DNA of 64,000 nucleotides from Telluria antibiotica (GTDB lineage: Bacteria > Pseudomonadota > Gammaproteobacteria > Burkholderiales > Burkholderiaceae_D), in NCBI RefSeq assembly GCF_011682055.1, contig NZ_JAAQOM010000023.1, positions 1-64,000 on the forward strand, given 5' to 3'. The notes beneath the pieces were generated by a model, which had not been told where the DNA came from, did not search any database, and worked only from the letters and a program-made list of their open reading frames with translations. Position numbers and translations under genes: made by a program. Shown one piece after another: positions 16,961-25,784 of this stretch. Position 1 is the stretch's first letter. Every line of letters begins with the position of its first letter.

Positions 16961-17713
16961 TCAGGCGCCGGTGGTTTCGGCGTCGTCGCCCTGGAAGGCG
17001 CCGGCGCGCCACGTGAGCACGAGGGTGTCGCGGTGGCCGTTCTCGCCGACCGGCTGGATCGGCGTCGATTCGTGGATCACGGCCGCGTCGTCCAGCAGCA
17101 GCAGGGTCCACGGTTCCGTCATCGTGAAGCGCTGGCCCTTGGGGCCGTTCGCTTCGAACACGCGCGTCTCGCCGCCCTTGATGTTGGCGCGTCCGATCAG
17201 GATCACGGCGACGAAATCGACGCCGTCGCGGTGCGCGCCTTCCGGCGTGGGGCGGCCGATGCCGTCGGCCGTATCGATGCGGAACTGGTGCGCTTCGACG
17301 TACCACGTCTGCGGGCCTTTCACTTGCGAGCACACGGTACCCAGTGCGCGCAGCAGTCGACTCCACGCCGGTTGCTCGATGGTGGCGTGTTCGATGGGGA
17401 CGAACAGGCGGTGCATGCCGCCGTGCAGCGCGTTGTATTCGACCGGCTGCCAGTGCGCGCGGTGCGGGCTTTGCGTGAGGGCGTGGCCGCTGTCGACGAA
17501 GCAGGAATGCCGGCGCCGGCGATAGCGGCCGCCGTCCTTCAGGTAGTTGTCGAGTTCCAGGTGTTCCCAGCTGGGCGCCAGTGCCATCAATTCGTCGAGC
17601 GTGCAGCCGGCAAGCCGCGCCACGTCGGCCGGGCGCAGCAGCGCATAGCCGTCGCCGCGCAGGGCGTCGACGACGTGGGCGGGATCGGTATAGGGTGGTT
17701 GCGGAGTTGTCAT
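16961..17713 (-). CDS. 2OG-Fe(II) dioxygenase family protein
   Basis: The 250-residue protein shows the iron triad of a 2-oxoglutarate-dependent dioxygenase: H161 and D163 in EGAHRDGVDF and H214 in AAVIHESTP, followed by R228 in GHRDTLVLTW as the likely 2-oxoglutarate-binding arginine. The pattern HCxFVDSG / YNALHGGMHRLF and PTPEGxHRDG fits the 2OG-Fe_dioxy family (PF10014), whose members include free amino acid hydroxylases such as isoleucine dioxygenase. The substrate here cannot be read from sequence. The gene stands alone, convergent with the DUF1501/small RNA unit and separated from the next minus-strand gene (ending at 19767) by its own 5' region. Confidence 0.8.
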   Translation of the reverse strand: MTTPQPPYTDPAHVVDALRGDGYALLRPADVARLAGCTLDELMALAPSWEHLELDNYLKDGGRYRRRRHSCFVDSGHALTQSPHRAHWQPVEYNALHGGMHRLFVPIEHATIEQPAWSRLLRALGTVCSQVKGPQTWYVEAHQFRIDTADGIGRPTPEGAHRDGVDFVAVILIGRANIKGGETRVFEANGPKGQRFTMTEPWTLLLLDDAAVIHESTPIQPVGENGHRDTLVLTWRAGAFQGDDAETTGA

Positions 17714-17760
17714 CCTCTTAGCCTAGCACTTTTTTGGTGCGGTCGTGAATGACCGCCGGC

Positions 17761-19767
17761 TTACCAGTTCTTGACGAGCGTCAGGCGGAACGTGCGCGCT
17801 TCGATCGGATGGAAGTGCACGTCCTGCTGCGGTGCTGTCTCGCCGCGCAGCTGCGACGCGTAGTAGTAATCGATCGCCGATGCGTGCCGGTTCGCCAGAT
17901 TGAACCCCTCGAGTTCCAGCCGCAGGTCGCGGTTCACGCGATAGCCCAGGCGGCCGTTCATCGTCGTGCTGGCGCGCGAGCGCACGCTGTCGTCGTCAAG
18001 CAGGGGGCGGGGGCCGAACCAGCGCAGGCGCAGCGCGCCGTCCCATGGCCCCAGCCGGCTTACCGTCAGCGCGAGCTGGCCCACGCCTTCGATCGCTTCC
18101 GGGATGCGGTCGTGTCCCGGCGCGGTCTCGCGCGTGCGTGCTTGCGCGTACGCGGCATCGAAGTCGACCGATAACCATTTATACGGTTTATAGCTATTCG
18201 AGAATTCGATGCCGACCCGGCGGCTGGGCGGACCCGCTTCCGTCGTGCCCGCGTCGCCCGCGTACGTCAGCTCGGAGTCGAAGTCCAGGCGGTACAGCGA
18301 GATCGCCGTCTGCATCTTCGGGACGGCCTCCGTGCGCATGCCCAACTCCATGCCGCGCGAGCGCACGAGGCCCGTGCCGAGTGGCGTGACGGTGCCGCGC
18401 GCGTCGTTGCTGTGGAAGCCCGTGCCGTAGTTCGCGTAGAACTCCGTCAGGCGCCACGGGCCGAACACGAGGTTGGCGGACGGGCTGGCCAGCGCATCGT
18501 GCGTCGTGCCCGCATCGGCGAGGGCGCTGCTGCGCACGCGGAACCGGTAGCCGTCCACGCGCGCGCCCACCGTCGTGCGGAACCAGCTGTTCCAGCGCGT
18601 CGCGTTCTCGACGAAGGCGCCCGTGCTCGTCTCGGTCACGTGGTCCGCGCGCGTGACGGCCAGCAGGCGGCGCGCGGCCGTGTGAGCCAGGCCGTTGAAG
18701 ATATTGTCGTTCTGCGCTTCCACGCCGACCGTGACGTCCGACGCCGACATCTCTCCGCGGTGCACATGCCAGCTGTGGGTGACGTTGAAACCGCTCGTGA
18801 CGCGCCGGTCCGGCTGGGCGAACTGGTCGCCATTGACCGGGTCGTCCATGAAGTAGGTGAAGTCGGACCACAGGTCGAGCTGGTTGCGGATGATGTAGCC
18901 GCTGACCTTCGTCGCCGCGTCCTGGCCCGTCTGGCGCCACACGCCGGACAGGCTGAAGCGCTTCGCCGCGCCGCCGTCCGTCGGGTCGACCGTGTCGAAG
19001 CGCCCGAGCAGGCCCGCGGCGACGGCGCGCGCGGGCACCTGGTCCGTCGCGTTCCAGCGGCCGCGGTAGGCCATCGCCGTCACGCTCCAGCCATTGTTCG
19101 CATAGCCGCGGCTGTAGCGCAGCACGCCGTTCAGCTTCTGGTAATCGTCCGGATGCGTGAACGGCCCGTCGTTGTGCATGGCTTCCAGCGCATACGTCAG
19201 CACGCCGTCGCCCGTCTCGTGCGATGCCGCGAGCGCCGTGCGCGCATAGCCGTCCTGCCCGATGCCGACGGTAGCGACGTTGCGCGCGAGGCGGTTCGCG
19301 TAGGTGATCGCGGCGCTGCCGGCCGATGCGAAATCGCCCTCGCGCGCCGAGTACGGCCCCTTCTTGTAGTCGAGTCGGACCGTCAGTTCCGGGATCAGGA
19401 AGTTCAGGTCCGTCCAGCCCTGGCCGTGCGCGTGGCTGCGCTGGTTGACGGGCATGTCGTCGAGCCAGGTCGCGAGGTCGGTGCCGTGGTCGAGGTTGAA
19501 ACCGCGCAGGAAGAACTGGTTCGCCTTGCCTTCGCCGCTGTGCTGGCTCACGATCAGGCCGGGCGCCGCCTCCAGCAGTTCGCCGGGGCGGTACACGGCC
19601 ATCGCCGCCAGCTCCTGCTGGCTGACGGTGCCGGCGCTGGCGGTGTCCGCGACGCCCAGCTGGCGCGCGCGCGCGCCTTCGACGAGCACGCGCTGGATGA
19701 AGGGATCGTCGGCGCGGGCGCCGGCGTGGACGAACGCCGCGGCGAGCAGCAGGGCGCCGGCACGCAT
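17761..19767 (-). CDS. TonB-dependent outer-membrane receptor
   Basis: The 668-residue protein has a signal peptide (MRAGALLLAAAFVHAGARA). A plug domain with ELLEAAPGLIVSQHSGEGK, NQFFLRGFNLDHGTDLATW and YKKGPYSAREGDFASAGSAA is followed by a beta-barrel ending RTFRLTLVKNW with a terminal aromatic residue. The energy-dependent receptor would import a scarce ligand; its identity is not readable. The start codon at 19767 overlaps the stop of the DUF6702 gene by one base (TGATG), so the two are translationally coupled and probably function together. A long upstream extension in the same frame passes through the DUF6702 gene and is not used. The plug begins directly with the TonB-box region after signal cleavage, and no signalling domain is present. 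Confidence 0.9.
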   Translation of the reverse strand: MRAGALLLAAAFVHAGARADDPFIQRVLVEGARARQLGVADTASAGTVSQQELAAMAVYRPGELLEAAPGLIVSQHSGEGKANQFFLRGFNLDHGTDLATWLDDMPVNQRSHAHGQGWTDLNFLIPELTVRLDYKKGPYSAREGDFASAGSAAITYANRLARNVATVGIGQDGYARTALAASHETGDGVLTYALEAMHNDGPFTHPDDYQKLNGVLRYSRGYANNGWSVTAMAYRGRWNATDQVPARAVAAGLLGRFDTVDPTDGGAAKRFSLSGVWRQTGQDAATKVSGYIIRNQLDLWSDFTYFMDDPVNGDQFAQPDRRVTSGFNVTHSWHVHRGEMSASDVTVGVEAQNDNIFNGLAHTAARRLLAVTRADHVTETSTGAFVENATRWNSWFRTTVGARVDGYRFRVRSSALADAGTTHDALASPSANLVFGPWRLTEFYANYGTGFHSNDARGTVTPLGTGLVRSRGMELGMRTEAVPKMQTAISLYRLDFDSELTYAGDAGTTEAGPPSRRVGIEFSNSYKPYKWLSVDFDAAYAQARTRETAPGHDRIPEAIEGVGQLALTVSRLGPWDGALRLRWFGPRPLLDDDSVRSRASTTMNGRLGYRVNRDLRLELEGFNLANRHASAIDYYYASQLRGETAPQQDVHFHPIEARTFRLTLVKNW

Positions 19768-20282
19768 CAGTGGACGGCGAGTTCCGTGCGGCTGCTCGTG
19801 AAGCCGAACGTGCGCAGGCTGCCGTTCGCCGTCAGGTTCACGGTGTTCTGCTGGTCGGGGAGGAAGTCGCTCAGCACGGCGTCGTGGATGGTCTCGACCT
19901 TCGTGACCGGTGTGCGTACGGCTTCCTGGTACACGACGACGCTGTCCGTGTCGACCGTCACGCCGACCCAGCCGAGCGGCAGGTGGCGGCCCTCGTTGTC
20001 GGCCAGCCAGAACTGCTTCTCGACGTAGCGACGCAGCACGGCCTGGTCGTCCGGGTCGGACAGGTCGAACTGGCGCTGGTACAACGCGGTCAGCAGCGAC
20101 TCGACGTCGTGCGCCATGTACGTGTGCACGATTTCCGTGCTGCCCGTGCGCTCGTTGAAGCTGATGTCGGTGATGCCGGCGTGGAAGCGGTGGGCGGCGG
20201 CGTTCAGGCAGACCGTTGCGCACAGCAGCGCGAGGAGGTGACGGGCGGTCATGCGGGGGCGGTCGTGGTGGTGCTTCGTCAT
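19767..20282 (-). CDS. DUF6702 family exported protein
   Basis: The 171-residue protein starts MTKHHHDRPRM and has a hydrophobic signal (residues about 11-30, ending AAAH). The mature part, HRFHAGITDISFNERTGSTEIVHTYMAHDVE, matches a small periplasmic family annotated DUF6702, usually found next to metallopeptidases or TonB receptors. Function is unknown. GCAGGAC precedes the ATG. The gene is followed with one-base overlap by the TonB receptor, and an M1 peptidase gene lies upstream on the same strand, separated by a palindromic repeat. A role in processing or sensing the receptor's ligand is only inference. Confidence 0.65.
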   Translation of the reverse strand: MTKHHHDRPRMTARHLLALLCATVCLNAAAHRFHAGITDISFNERTGSTEIVHTYMAHDVESLLTALYQRQFDLSDPDDQAVLRRYVEKQFWLADNEGRHLPLGWVGVTVDTDSVVVYQEAVRTPVTKVETIHDAVLSDFLPDQQNTVNLTANGSLRTFGFTSSRTELAVH

Positions 20283-20318
20283 GGTGTCCTGCTTCCGTTC
20301 CAGGCCATTTACGCTGAT

Positions 20319-20383
20319 GGTGGGCACAGGGTGCCCACCCTACGGCAAGCGGCATATCGTAGGGTGGGCACCCCGTGCCCACC
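20319..20383. repeat. GTAGGGTGGGC palindromic element, copy 1
   Basis: Two 25-bp arms (20319-20343 and 20359-20383) are inverted repeats of each other with one mismatch, separated by 15 bp. Each arm itself contains the small palindrome TGGGCAC..GTGCCCA. It lies between the M1 peptidase gene and the DUF6702 gene, both on the minus strand. It shares the GTAGGGTGGGC end with the elements near 36.6 kb and 60.0 kb. Confidence 0.85.
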
Positions 20384-20394
20384 AAACGCGTGCG

Positions 20395-22776
20395 TCACTC
20401 GGACTTCGGCGTCACCGCTTTTTCGGCGTCGTCCTTGGTCTTGAGCTTCTCGTTGAACTCCTTCATCAGGTTGTCCTTGTCGTGCTGGGTCTTGTACAAC
20501 TCGAGGCGCGACGGCATCGCCTTGCGCGGCCAGCTGTTGTTGCTGACGTCCGTGTCGGCCGTCTCCCAGTACGGGTCCTGCGTGAGGGCGACCATCGGCT
20601 CGTCCGTCATGATCAGCTTCGTGATCTTCTTCGGCGCGTAGCGCCACACCTCGGCCGGGATGCGCTCGATGTACTTCTTGCCGCTCGCGAGCGTGATCTC
20701 CAGCACGAGCGGCGTCACGAGGCCGCCGAGATTGCTGAAATCGACGAGGTACAGGTGCTTGCCTTCCTTGAGCAGGTTCTTTTCCCAGTCCTCGAGTTCC
20801 TCGATCGCCTCATTGTACTTGTTGCGGTCGTGGTTCGTGACGGTGAACTCGTCATGCTCGTTGTAGAAGTCCTTCAGCTCCGGATGCGCGTCCACGCGGC
20901 GCGGCAGGGTGCCCTTGTTGCGCTGGTCCGTGATGGAGATCGGCTCCGCGTCGCGCTGCGCCTTCTTCCACGCCTTTTCGATCTCCGGATCCTTCGTGCC
21001 CACCGTGTATTCCGTGATGCCGTCCACGCTCACGTCCACGTGGTCCGTCGTGTAGAACCAGCCGCGCCAGAACCAGTCGAGGTCCGTGCCGGATGCGTCT
21101 TCCATCGTGCGGAAGAAATCGGCCGGCGTCGGGCGCTTGAACTTCCAGCGCTGCGCGTATTCGCGGAAGGCGAAGTCGAACAGTTCGCGGCCGAGGATCG
21201 TCTCGCGCAGCACGATCAGCGCGGCCGTCGGCTTCGCATACGCGTTGTAGCCGAGGGCGGCGATCGATTCCGAGTTCGTCATGATCGGCACCTGGTTGGC
21301 GCTCTTCATGTAGTCGACGATGACGCGCGGTTCGCCGCGCGACTGCGGGTAGTGCTCTTCCCAGGCCTGCTCGGCCAGGTATTGCAGGAAGCTGTTCAGG
21401 CCCTCGTCCATCCACGTCCACTGGCGCTCGTCGGAGTTGACGATCATCGGGAAGTAGTTGTGGCCCACTTCGTGGATCACGACGCTGATCAGGCCATACT
21501 TGGTGCGGCTGGAGTACGTCAGCTCGCCCGTCTTCTTGTCCTTCGTCGGGCGCGGGCCGTTAAAGCAGATCATCGGGTATTCCATGCCGCCCACCGGGCC
21601 GTTCACGGAAATCGCGACGGGGTACGGGTAGTCGAGCGAATACTTGTTGTACTCGGCGATCGTGTGGATCACGGCCGCCGTCGAGTATTTTTCCCACAGC
21701 GGGTTGCCTTCCTTCGGGTAGAACGACTGCGCCAGCACGTTGGTCGAGTCCTTCTTGAAGCCCTGCGCGTCCCAGATGAACTTGCGGCTCGACGCCCACG
21801 CGAAATCGCGCACGTTCTTCGCGCGGAAGTGCCACGTCTTCGTGCCGGCGGCGCGCGTCTTTTCCTTCGCTTCCGCTTCCGCCTGCGTGACGATGATCAC
21901 AGGCTTGGTCGCCGTGCGCGCCTGCTCGAGGCGCTGGCGCTGGCCGGCCGTGAGGACGTCGCCCGGATTCTGCAGCTCGCCCGTGCCGGCCACGATGTGG
22001 TCCGCGGGGACGGTCAGCTGCACGTCGTAGTCGCCGAATTCCAGGGTGAATTCCCCGGTGCCGAGGAATTGCTTGTGCTGCCAGCCCATCACGTCGTAGT
22101 ACGCGGCCATGCGCGGGAACCACTGGGCGATCTCGAACAGGTCGTTCTTGTCCTCGTCAAATTTCTCGTAGCCGGAGCGGCCGCCGAGCACCTTCTGCTC
22201 GTTGATGTTGTAGCTCCAGTCGATCGAGAACGCGAGCTTCGCGCCCGGCTTCAAGGGCTGCGGCAAGTCGATGCGCATCATCGTGCGGTTGATGACGGTG
22301 TGCAGCGGCCGTCCTCCCGCATCCTTCACGCCCGCGATCTTGAAACCGCCATCGAACGTGCTCTTTTCCAGCACGGCGCGCAGCGCGTCGAATTTATAGC
22401 CGTCTTCCGGCCCGCGCGCCTTGGCCCACGCGTCGCGCGAGGGCAGGGTGGCCGTCATGCGCGCGTCGGAGTCGCGCTTGTAGATGTTCTGGTCGAGCTG
22501 GACCCACAGGTATGACAGGGTGTCGGGCGAATTGTTGTGATACGTGATCGTCTCGGTGCCCGTGATGGCGCGGCGGCCTTCGTCCAGCGTGGCGCGGATC
22601 GCATAGTCGGCGCGCTGCTGCCAGTACGCATGGCCGGGCGCGCCGGAAGCGGTGCGGATGGAGGTCGGCGTCGGCAGCAATTCGTCGAGCTGGCGGAATT
22701 TGTCGTCGAAAGGTTCCGCCGCGATTGCCGACATGGTGAGGCATACAGCCGCCAGTCCGATCGGGAAACGTATCAT
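20395..22776 (-). CDS. M1 family metallopeptidase, exported
   Basis: The 793-residue protein has a signal peptide (MIRFPIGLAAVCLTMSAIAA). It shows the M1 gluzincin features: a GGMEYPM substrate-binding motif, the zinc motif HEVGHNYFP (around residue 434) and a downstream glutamate in WTWMDEGLNSF. M1 enzymes are aminopeptidases; this long, exported type is usually annotated simply as M1 peptidase. The family start was taken at 22776, because the upstream extension lacks signal character. The C-terminus is highly charged, with Lys/Asp-rich helices. The gene is followed by a palindromic repeat and then by the DUF6702/TonB receptor pair on the same strand, so co-expression is possible. Confidence 0.9.
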   Translation of the reverse strand: MIRFPIGLAAVCLTMSAIAAEPFDDKFRQLDELLPTPTSIRTASGAPGHAYWQQRADYAIRATLDEGRRAITGTETITYHNNSPDTLSYLWVQLDQNIYKRDSDARMTATLPSRDAWAKARGPEDGYKFDALRAVLEKSTFDGGFKIAGVKDAGGRPLHTVINRTMMRIDLPQPLKPGAKLAFSIDWSYNINEQKVLGGRSGYEKFDEDKNDLFEIAQWFPRMAAYYDVMGWQHKQFLGTGEFTLEFGDYDVQLTVPADHIVAGTGELQNPGDVLTAGQRQRLEQARTATKPVIIVTQAEAEAKEKTRAAGTKTWHFRAKNVRDFAWASSRKFIWDAQGFKKDSTNVLAQSFYPKEGNPLWEKYSTAAVIHTIAEYNKYSLDYPYPVAISVNGPVGGMEYPMICFNGPRPTKDKKTGELTYSSRTKYGLISVVIHEVGHNYFPMIVNSDERQWTWMDEGLNSFLQYLAEQAWEEHYPQSRGEPRVIVDYMKSANQVPIMTNSESIAALGYNAYAKPTAALIVLRETILGRELFDFAFREYAQRWKFKRPTPADFFRTMEDASGTDLDWFWRGWFYTTDHVDVSVDGITEYTVGTKDPEIEKAWKKAQRDAEPISITDQRNKGTLPRRVDAHPELKDFYNEHDEFTVTNHDRNKYNEAIEELEDWEKNLLKEGKHLYLVDFSNLGGLVTPLVLEITLASGKKYIERIPAEVWRYAPKKITKLIMTDEPMVALTQDPYWETADTDVSNNSWPRKAMPSRLELYKTQHDKDNLMKEFNEKLKTKDDAEKAVTPKSE

Positions 22777-23074
22777 ATTTGCCCTGCATTCATGGTTGAA
22801 AGAAGGAAAATATTCTAGTCTTGCCATTCGGTCAGGATGCCGTTTCGTTTGTAAAAACGTTGATACAAATGCCGCGGCGTGGTGCTGACGATACGGTCGG
22901 ACACGCGGACACGGCAACGGACACGCATCGGACATGCGTGCGGACACCGCCGGCTCCGCAGGATTACATGAATGTTGTAATTGAAACAATTGGAGAGATT
23001 TACATATAGGCAAGAGTTTTATACTTATGGAATTGAAATCGGAATGACAACGTCGTCATTCGCTTGGGGATCAG

Positions 23075-24277
23075 ATGGATGCGTTTACACTCGTCGTGGC
23101 GACCGCACTCGCGGCGCTCACGATGGCGGCCGGCATGGGCCTGCTGTACCTCGCCAGCGCGCGCCAGGCGTGCCTCGTCGACTGGATGCTGGCCGCCGCC
23201 TGCTTCGCCTTGAGCAGCGTGGCGGCCGCGATCGGCTTGCAACTGCAGGCGCTCCCGCTCGGCTTCATTGCCTGCGTCAACGCGTTCCACGTCGCCGGTC
23301 AGTTCGGGATGCTGGCGGGCGTGAGGCGTCACCTGCGTCTCGCGCCGCACTGGGGATGGGGCGGGCTGCTCGCGCTCGGCGCATTGGCCGTCCATGCGCT
23401 GCCCGTGATGCAGAGCGCGCACCTGGTCCGGCTCGCGGTGTTCGTGCCGGTGATCTGCGCGCTCGACGTGGCGTCGGCCTGGCTGCTGTGGCGCCGCGGC
23501 GAAGGCGAGGTGCGGGCCTCGTACCTGCCCTTGATCGCGCTGCAACTGCTGTCCGCGCTGCAGCTGGTCGTACGGCTCGCGATCGTGGGCGCCGACGGCG
23601 CCTCGCCACACCTCATGCACGGGCAGTTGTCGCGCACGTGGGGCGCGCTGGCGATGCTCGTGTACCTGTCGCTGGCGACGATGTGCTGCGCGCTGATCGT
23701 CACCCACCAGCAGACGCTGGCGCTGCGCCGCGCCTCGCTGACGGACGTGCTGACCGGCTGGCTGAACCGCCGCGCCCTGCACGACATCGCCACGCGCGAA
23801 TTCCGCCGCGGCCGCCGCACGGGCACCGCGCTGTTCTTCATCACGTTCGACATCGACCACTTCAAGGCCATCAACGACCGCTACGGCCACGGCGTGGGCG
23901 ACGCCGCGATCTGCCACGTGACGGCATTGTCGGCGCGCGTGCTGCGCGGCTACGATGCGCTGTTCCGCATCGGCGGCGAGGAGTTCGCGGTGCTCGTCGT
24001 CGGCGAAAAGCTGAGCGGCGTGTGCGTGATCGCCGAACGCCTGCGCGAGGTGGTGGCGTGCGCGCCGCTGACCGTCGACGGGGTGCCCGTCCCGATGACG
24101 GTCAGCGTGGGCGTGGCCGCGCTGAACGCGCAGGACCACAAATGGGAAGACATCCTGCGCCGCGCGGACGAAGCGCTGTACCACGCCAAGCAGCACGGCC
24201 GCAACCGCGTCAGTGTGCATGGCCGCGACCTGGCGGAGCACGGCCACCCGGTGCGGCTGCAGGTGGTAGGCACCTGA
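23075..24277 (+). CDS. Membrane-bound diguanylate cyclase (GGDEF)
   Basis: The 400-residue protein has an N-terminal membrane domain of about seven helices (residues 1-215) and a C-terminal GGDEF domain. The domain contains DVLTGWLNRRAL, FDIDHFKAINDRYGHGVGD and an intact active-site loop, RIGGEEF (around residue 300). RGYD lies five residues upstream of GGEEF and is a canonical RxxD allosteric inhibitory site, so product inhibition by c-di-GMP is expected. It makes c-di-GMP from two GTP. The integral membrane sensor is of unknown ligand. The gene stands alone, and the 298 bp upstream of it (22777-23074) hold no gene, only an AT-rich probable promoter zone. Confidence 0.9.
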   Translation: MDAFTLVVATALAALTMAAGMGLLYLASARQACLVDWMLAAACFALSSVAAAIGLQLQALPLGFIACVNAFHVAGQFGMLAGVRRHLRLAPHWGWGGLLALGALAVHALPVMQSAHLVRLAVFVPVICALDVASAWLLWRRGEGEVRASYLPLIALQLLSALQLVVRLAIVGADGASPHLMHGQLSRTWGALAMLVYLSLATMCCALIVTHQQTLALRRASLTDVLTGWLNRRALHDIATREFRRGRRTGTALFFITFDIDHFKAINDRYGHGVGDAAICHVTALSARVLRGYDALFRIGGEEFAVLVVGEKLSGVCVIAERLREVVACAPLTVDGVPVPMTVSVGVAALNAQDHKWEDILRRADEALYHAKQHGRNRVSVHGRDLAEHGHPVRLQVVGT

Positions 24278-24296
24278 GCCGCGTGGTCCGGGACGG

Positions 24297-25574
24297 TTAC
24301 TTCATCCAGACGGCGTAGTTGTTGCCGGAGGTCTGCAGCGTCCAGCCGGCGCCCGGGCTCCAGCTGTTCGGGCCGATCTTCATCGCCAGCTGGTGCGTGT
24401 TTCCGGTGATGATGGCCGCGTAGAGGCCTTGCGTGGCCTGCTGGATGGCGACGGCCGACGTCGACGTCACGCCCGCGTTCCTGCGGGCCGCCATCAGCGC
24501 GGCGATCTGCGTCTTGAGGTTCCAGTTGTAGATGTGCGGGTAGAACACGGTCGGGATGCCCGGGTGCGACAGGATGTACGCATAGCCTTCCATCACGGAG
24601 CCGCACGGCACCGGCCACAGGTTCTGGCCCGTGCCGCAGCTTTCGGCGGGACCCGTGTCGTGGTTGTCGACGAACGTCACCGACATCGCCGGCCACCAGC
24701 CGATGGCGCCCTGCGGATTGCCGTCCGTCGCCTTCAGGCGCCAGTAGTTGCCGTTGGCGAGGGCGTCGTTGAGGATGCCCTTCGTCGTGAAGTCGAACGC
24801 GCCGCAGCTGTTGCTGGTGCCGTTAATCCAGTTCATGATGGCCTGGCGGTTCGCGTCGAGGTTGTTCAGGTCGAACGAGTCCGGCCACATCTCGCCCACG
24901 CAGAAATCGGGTGCGAACGCGTTCGCGTACTGGCCCACGTAGCTGGCGGAAAAGCCCTTCACGTAGTCGAAGCGCAGGCCCGAGAAGCCCACCGGTTTGA
25001 GCGTGTAGTTGAGCCAGTTGATGATGCCGTTCTGGACCTCGCCCACGTTCGTGTGCGCGAGATCGCGCCCGCCGGAAAAGCCCTGGCCCGTGTCGGCCGC
25101 GCCCAGGCCGCAGTTGCACTCGTCGTTGCTGACGATCGAGTAGGTGGTCCAGTTCGGGTTCGTGAAGTCGGACCAGCCCGTGGTGCCCACGCGGTGGTTG
25201 ACGACGACGTCGACGATCGATTTCACGCCGCGGTTCTTGAACGCGGACACGACGTTTGTCAGTTCGGCCGAGCTGCCGTAGCTGGAATCGAGCTTGTTCA
25301 GCTGGCGCGGCAGATAGCCTTCCTTGGCGCCGGAATCCGACGGCGGCGGGAACCACACGTGCGTGAACCCCATGTTGCTCAGGTCGCCGACGTTGTTCAG
25401 CAGCGTGTTGTACCAGTCCGGGCCGGAATAACTGGCCGAGTTCCAGTGGAAGCCCTGCAGGACGATGGCCGTGCTGCCGCCGGCCTGCTGGGTGGGGGTG
25501 GCGGCCTGCGTCGCGGCCGCGATGGACGTCATCATGCCCGCCGCCAGCAGGGCGACGATGGTGCTCTTCTTCAT
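24297..25574 (-). CDS. Secreted GH13 alpha-amylase
   Basis: The 425-residue protein has a signal peptide (MKKSTIVALLAAGMMTSIAAATQA) and a GH13 catalytic barrel. VDVVVNHRVG is conserved region I, GLRFDYVKG carries nucleophile D203, CVGEMWPD carries acid/base E228, and FVDNHDTG carries D306. The sequence is closest in pattern to maltooligosaccharide-forming amylases of the maltotetraohydrolase type, but no C-terminal starch-binding domain is present. It hydrolyses internal alpha-1,4 bonds in starch or glycogen outside the cell. GGAGGAG precedes the chosen ATG by 4-5 bp, an excellent ribosome binding site that fixes the start. The gene stands alone, convergent with the diguanylate cyclase. Confidence 0.92.
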   Translation of the reverse strand: MKKSTIVALLAAGMMTSIAAATQAATPTQQAGGSTAIVLQGFHWNSASYSGPDWYNTLLNNVGDLSNMGFTHVWFPPPSDSGAKEGYLPRQLNKLDSSYGSSAELTNVVSAFKNRGVKSIVDVVVNHRVGTTGWSDFTNPNWTTYSIVSNDECNCGLGAADTGQGFSGGRDLAHTNVGEVQNGIINWLNYTLKPVGFSGLRFDYVKGFSASYVGQYANAFAPDFCVGEMWPDSFDLNNLDANRQAIMNWINGTSNSCGAFDFTTKGILNDALANGNYWRLKATDGNPQGAIGWWPAMSVTFVDNHDTGPAESCGTGQNLWPVPCGSVMEGYAYILSHPGIPTVFYPHIYNWNLKTQIAALMAARRNAGVTSTSAVAIQQATQGLYAAIITGNTHQLAMKIGPNSWSPGAGWTLQTSGNNYAVWMK

Positions 25575-25784
25575 GCTTCTCCTCCGATGTGTACGGGTAA
25601 GGTCCCGGCCGGTCAACGGAGGTCGTGCAAAAGTCCGTTCTCAGCCAGGTACTTTTACTACGTATCGGGCGATCATTCTGCGTGATTTTCTTGCCCGACG
25701 GGGGAGATTCTTAGCTATGCGTATTTTGGTGTCAATCTAAATCGCATAAAGTGTGTAGTTTTAATACTAGCCGCTTGCGTAGCC

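Noticed and set aside
20251..22515. 754-residue plus-strand frame opposite the M1 peptidase
   Set aside because: Antisense shadow; the M1 zinc motif on the minus strand is unambiguous.
23042..23060. AATGAC/GTCATT inverted repeat upstream of the GGDEF gene
   Set aside because: Only six paired bases and no link to a known operator; likely chance.
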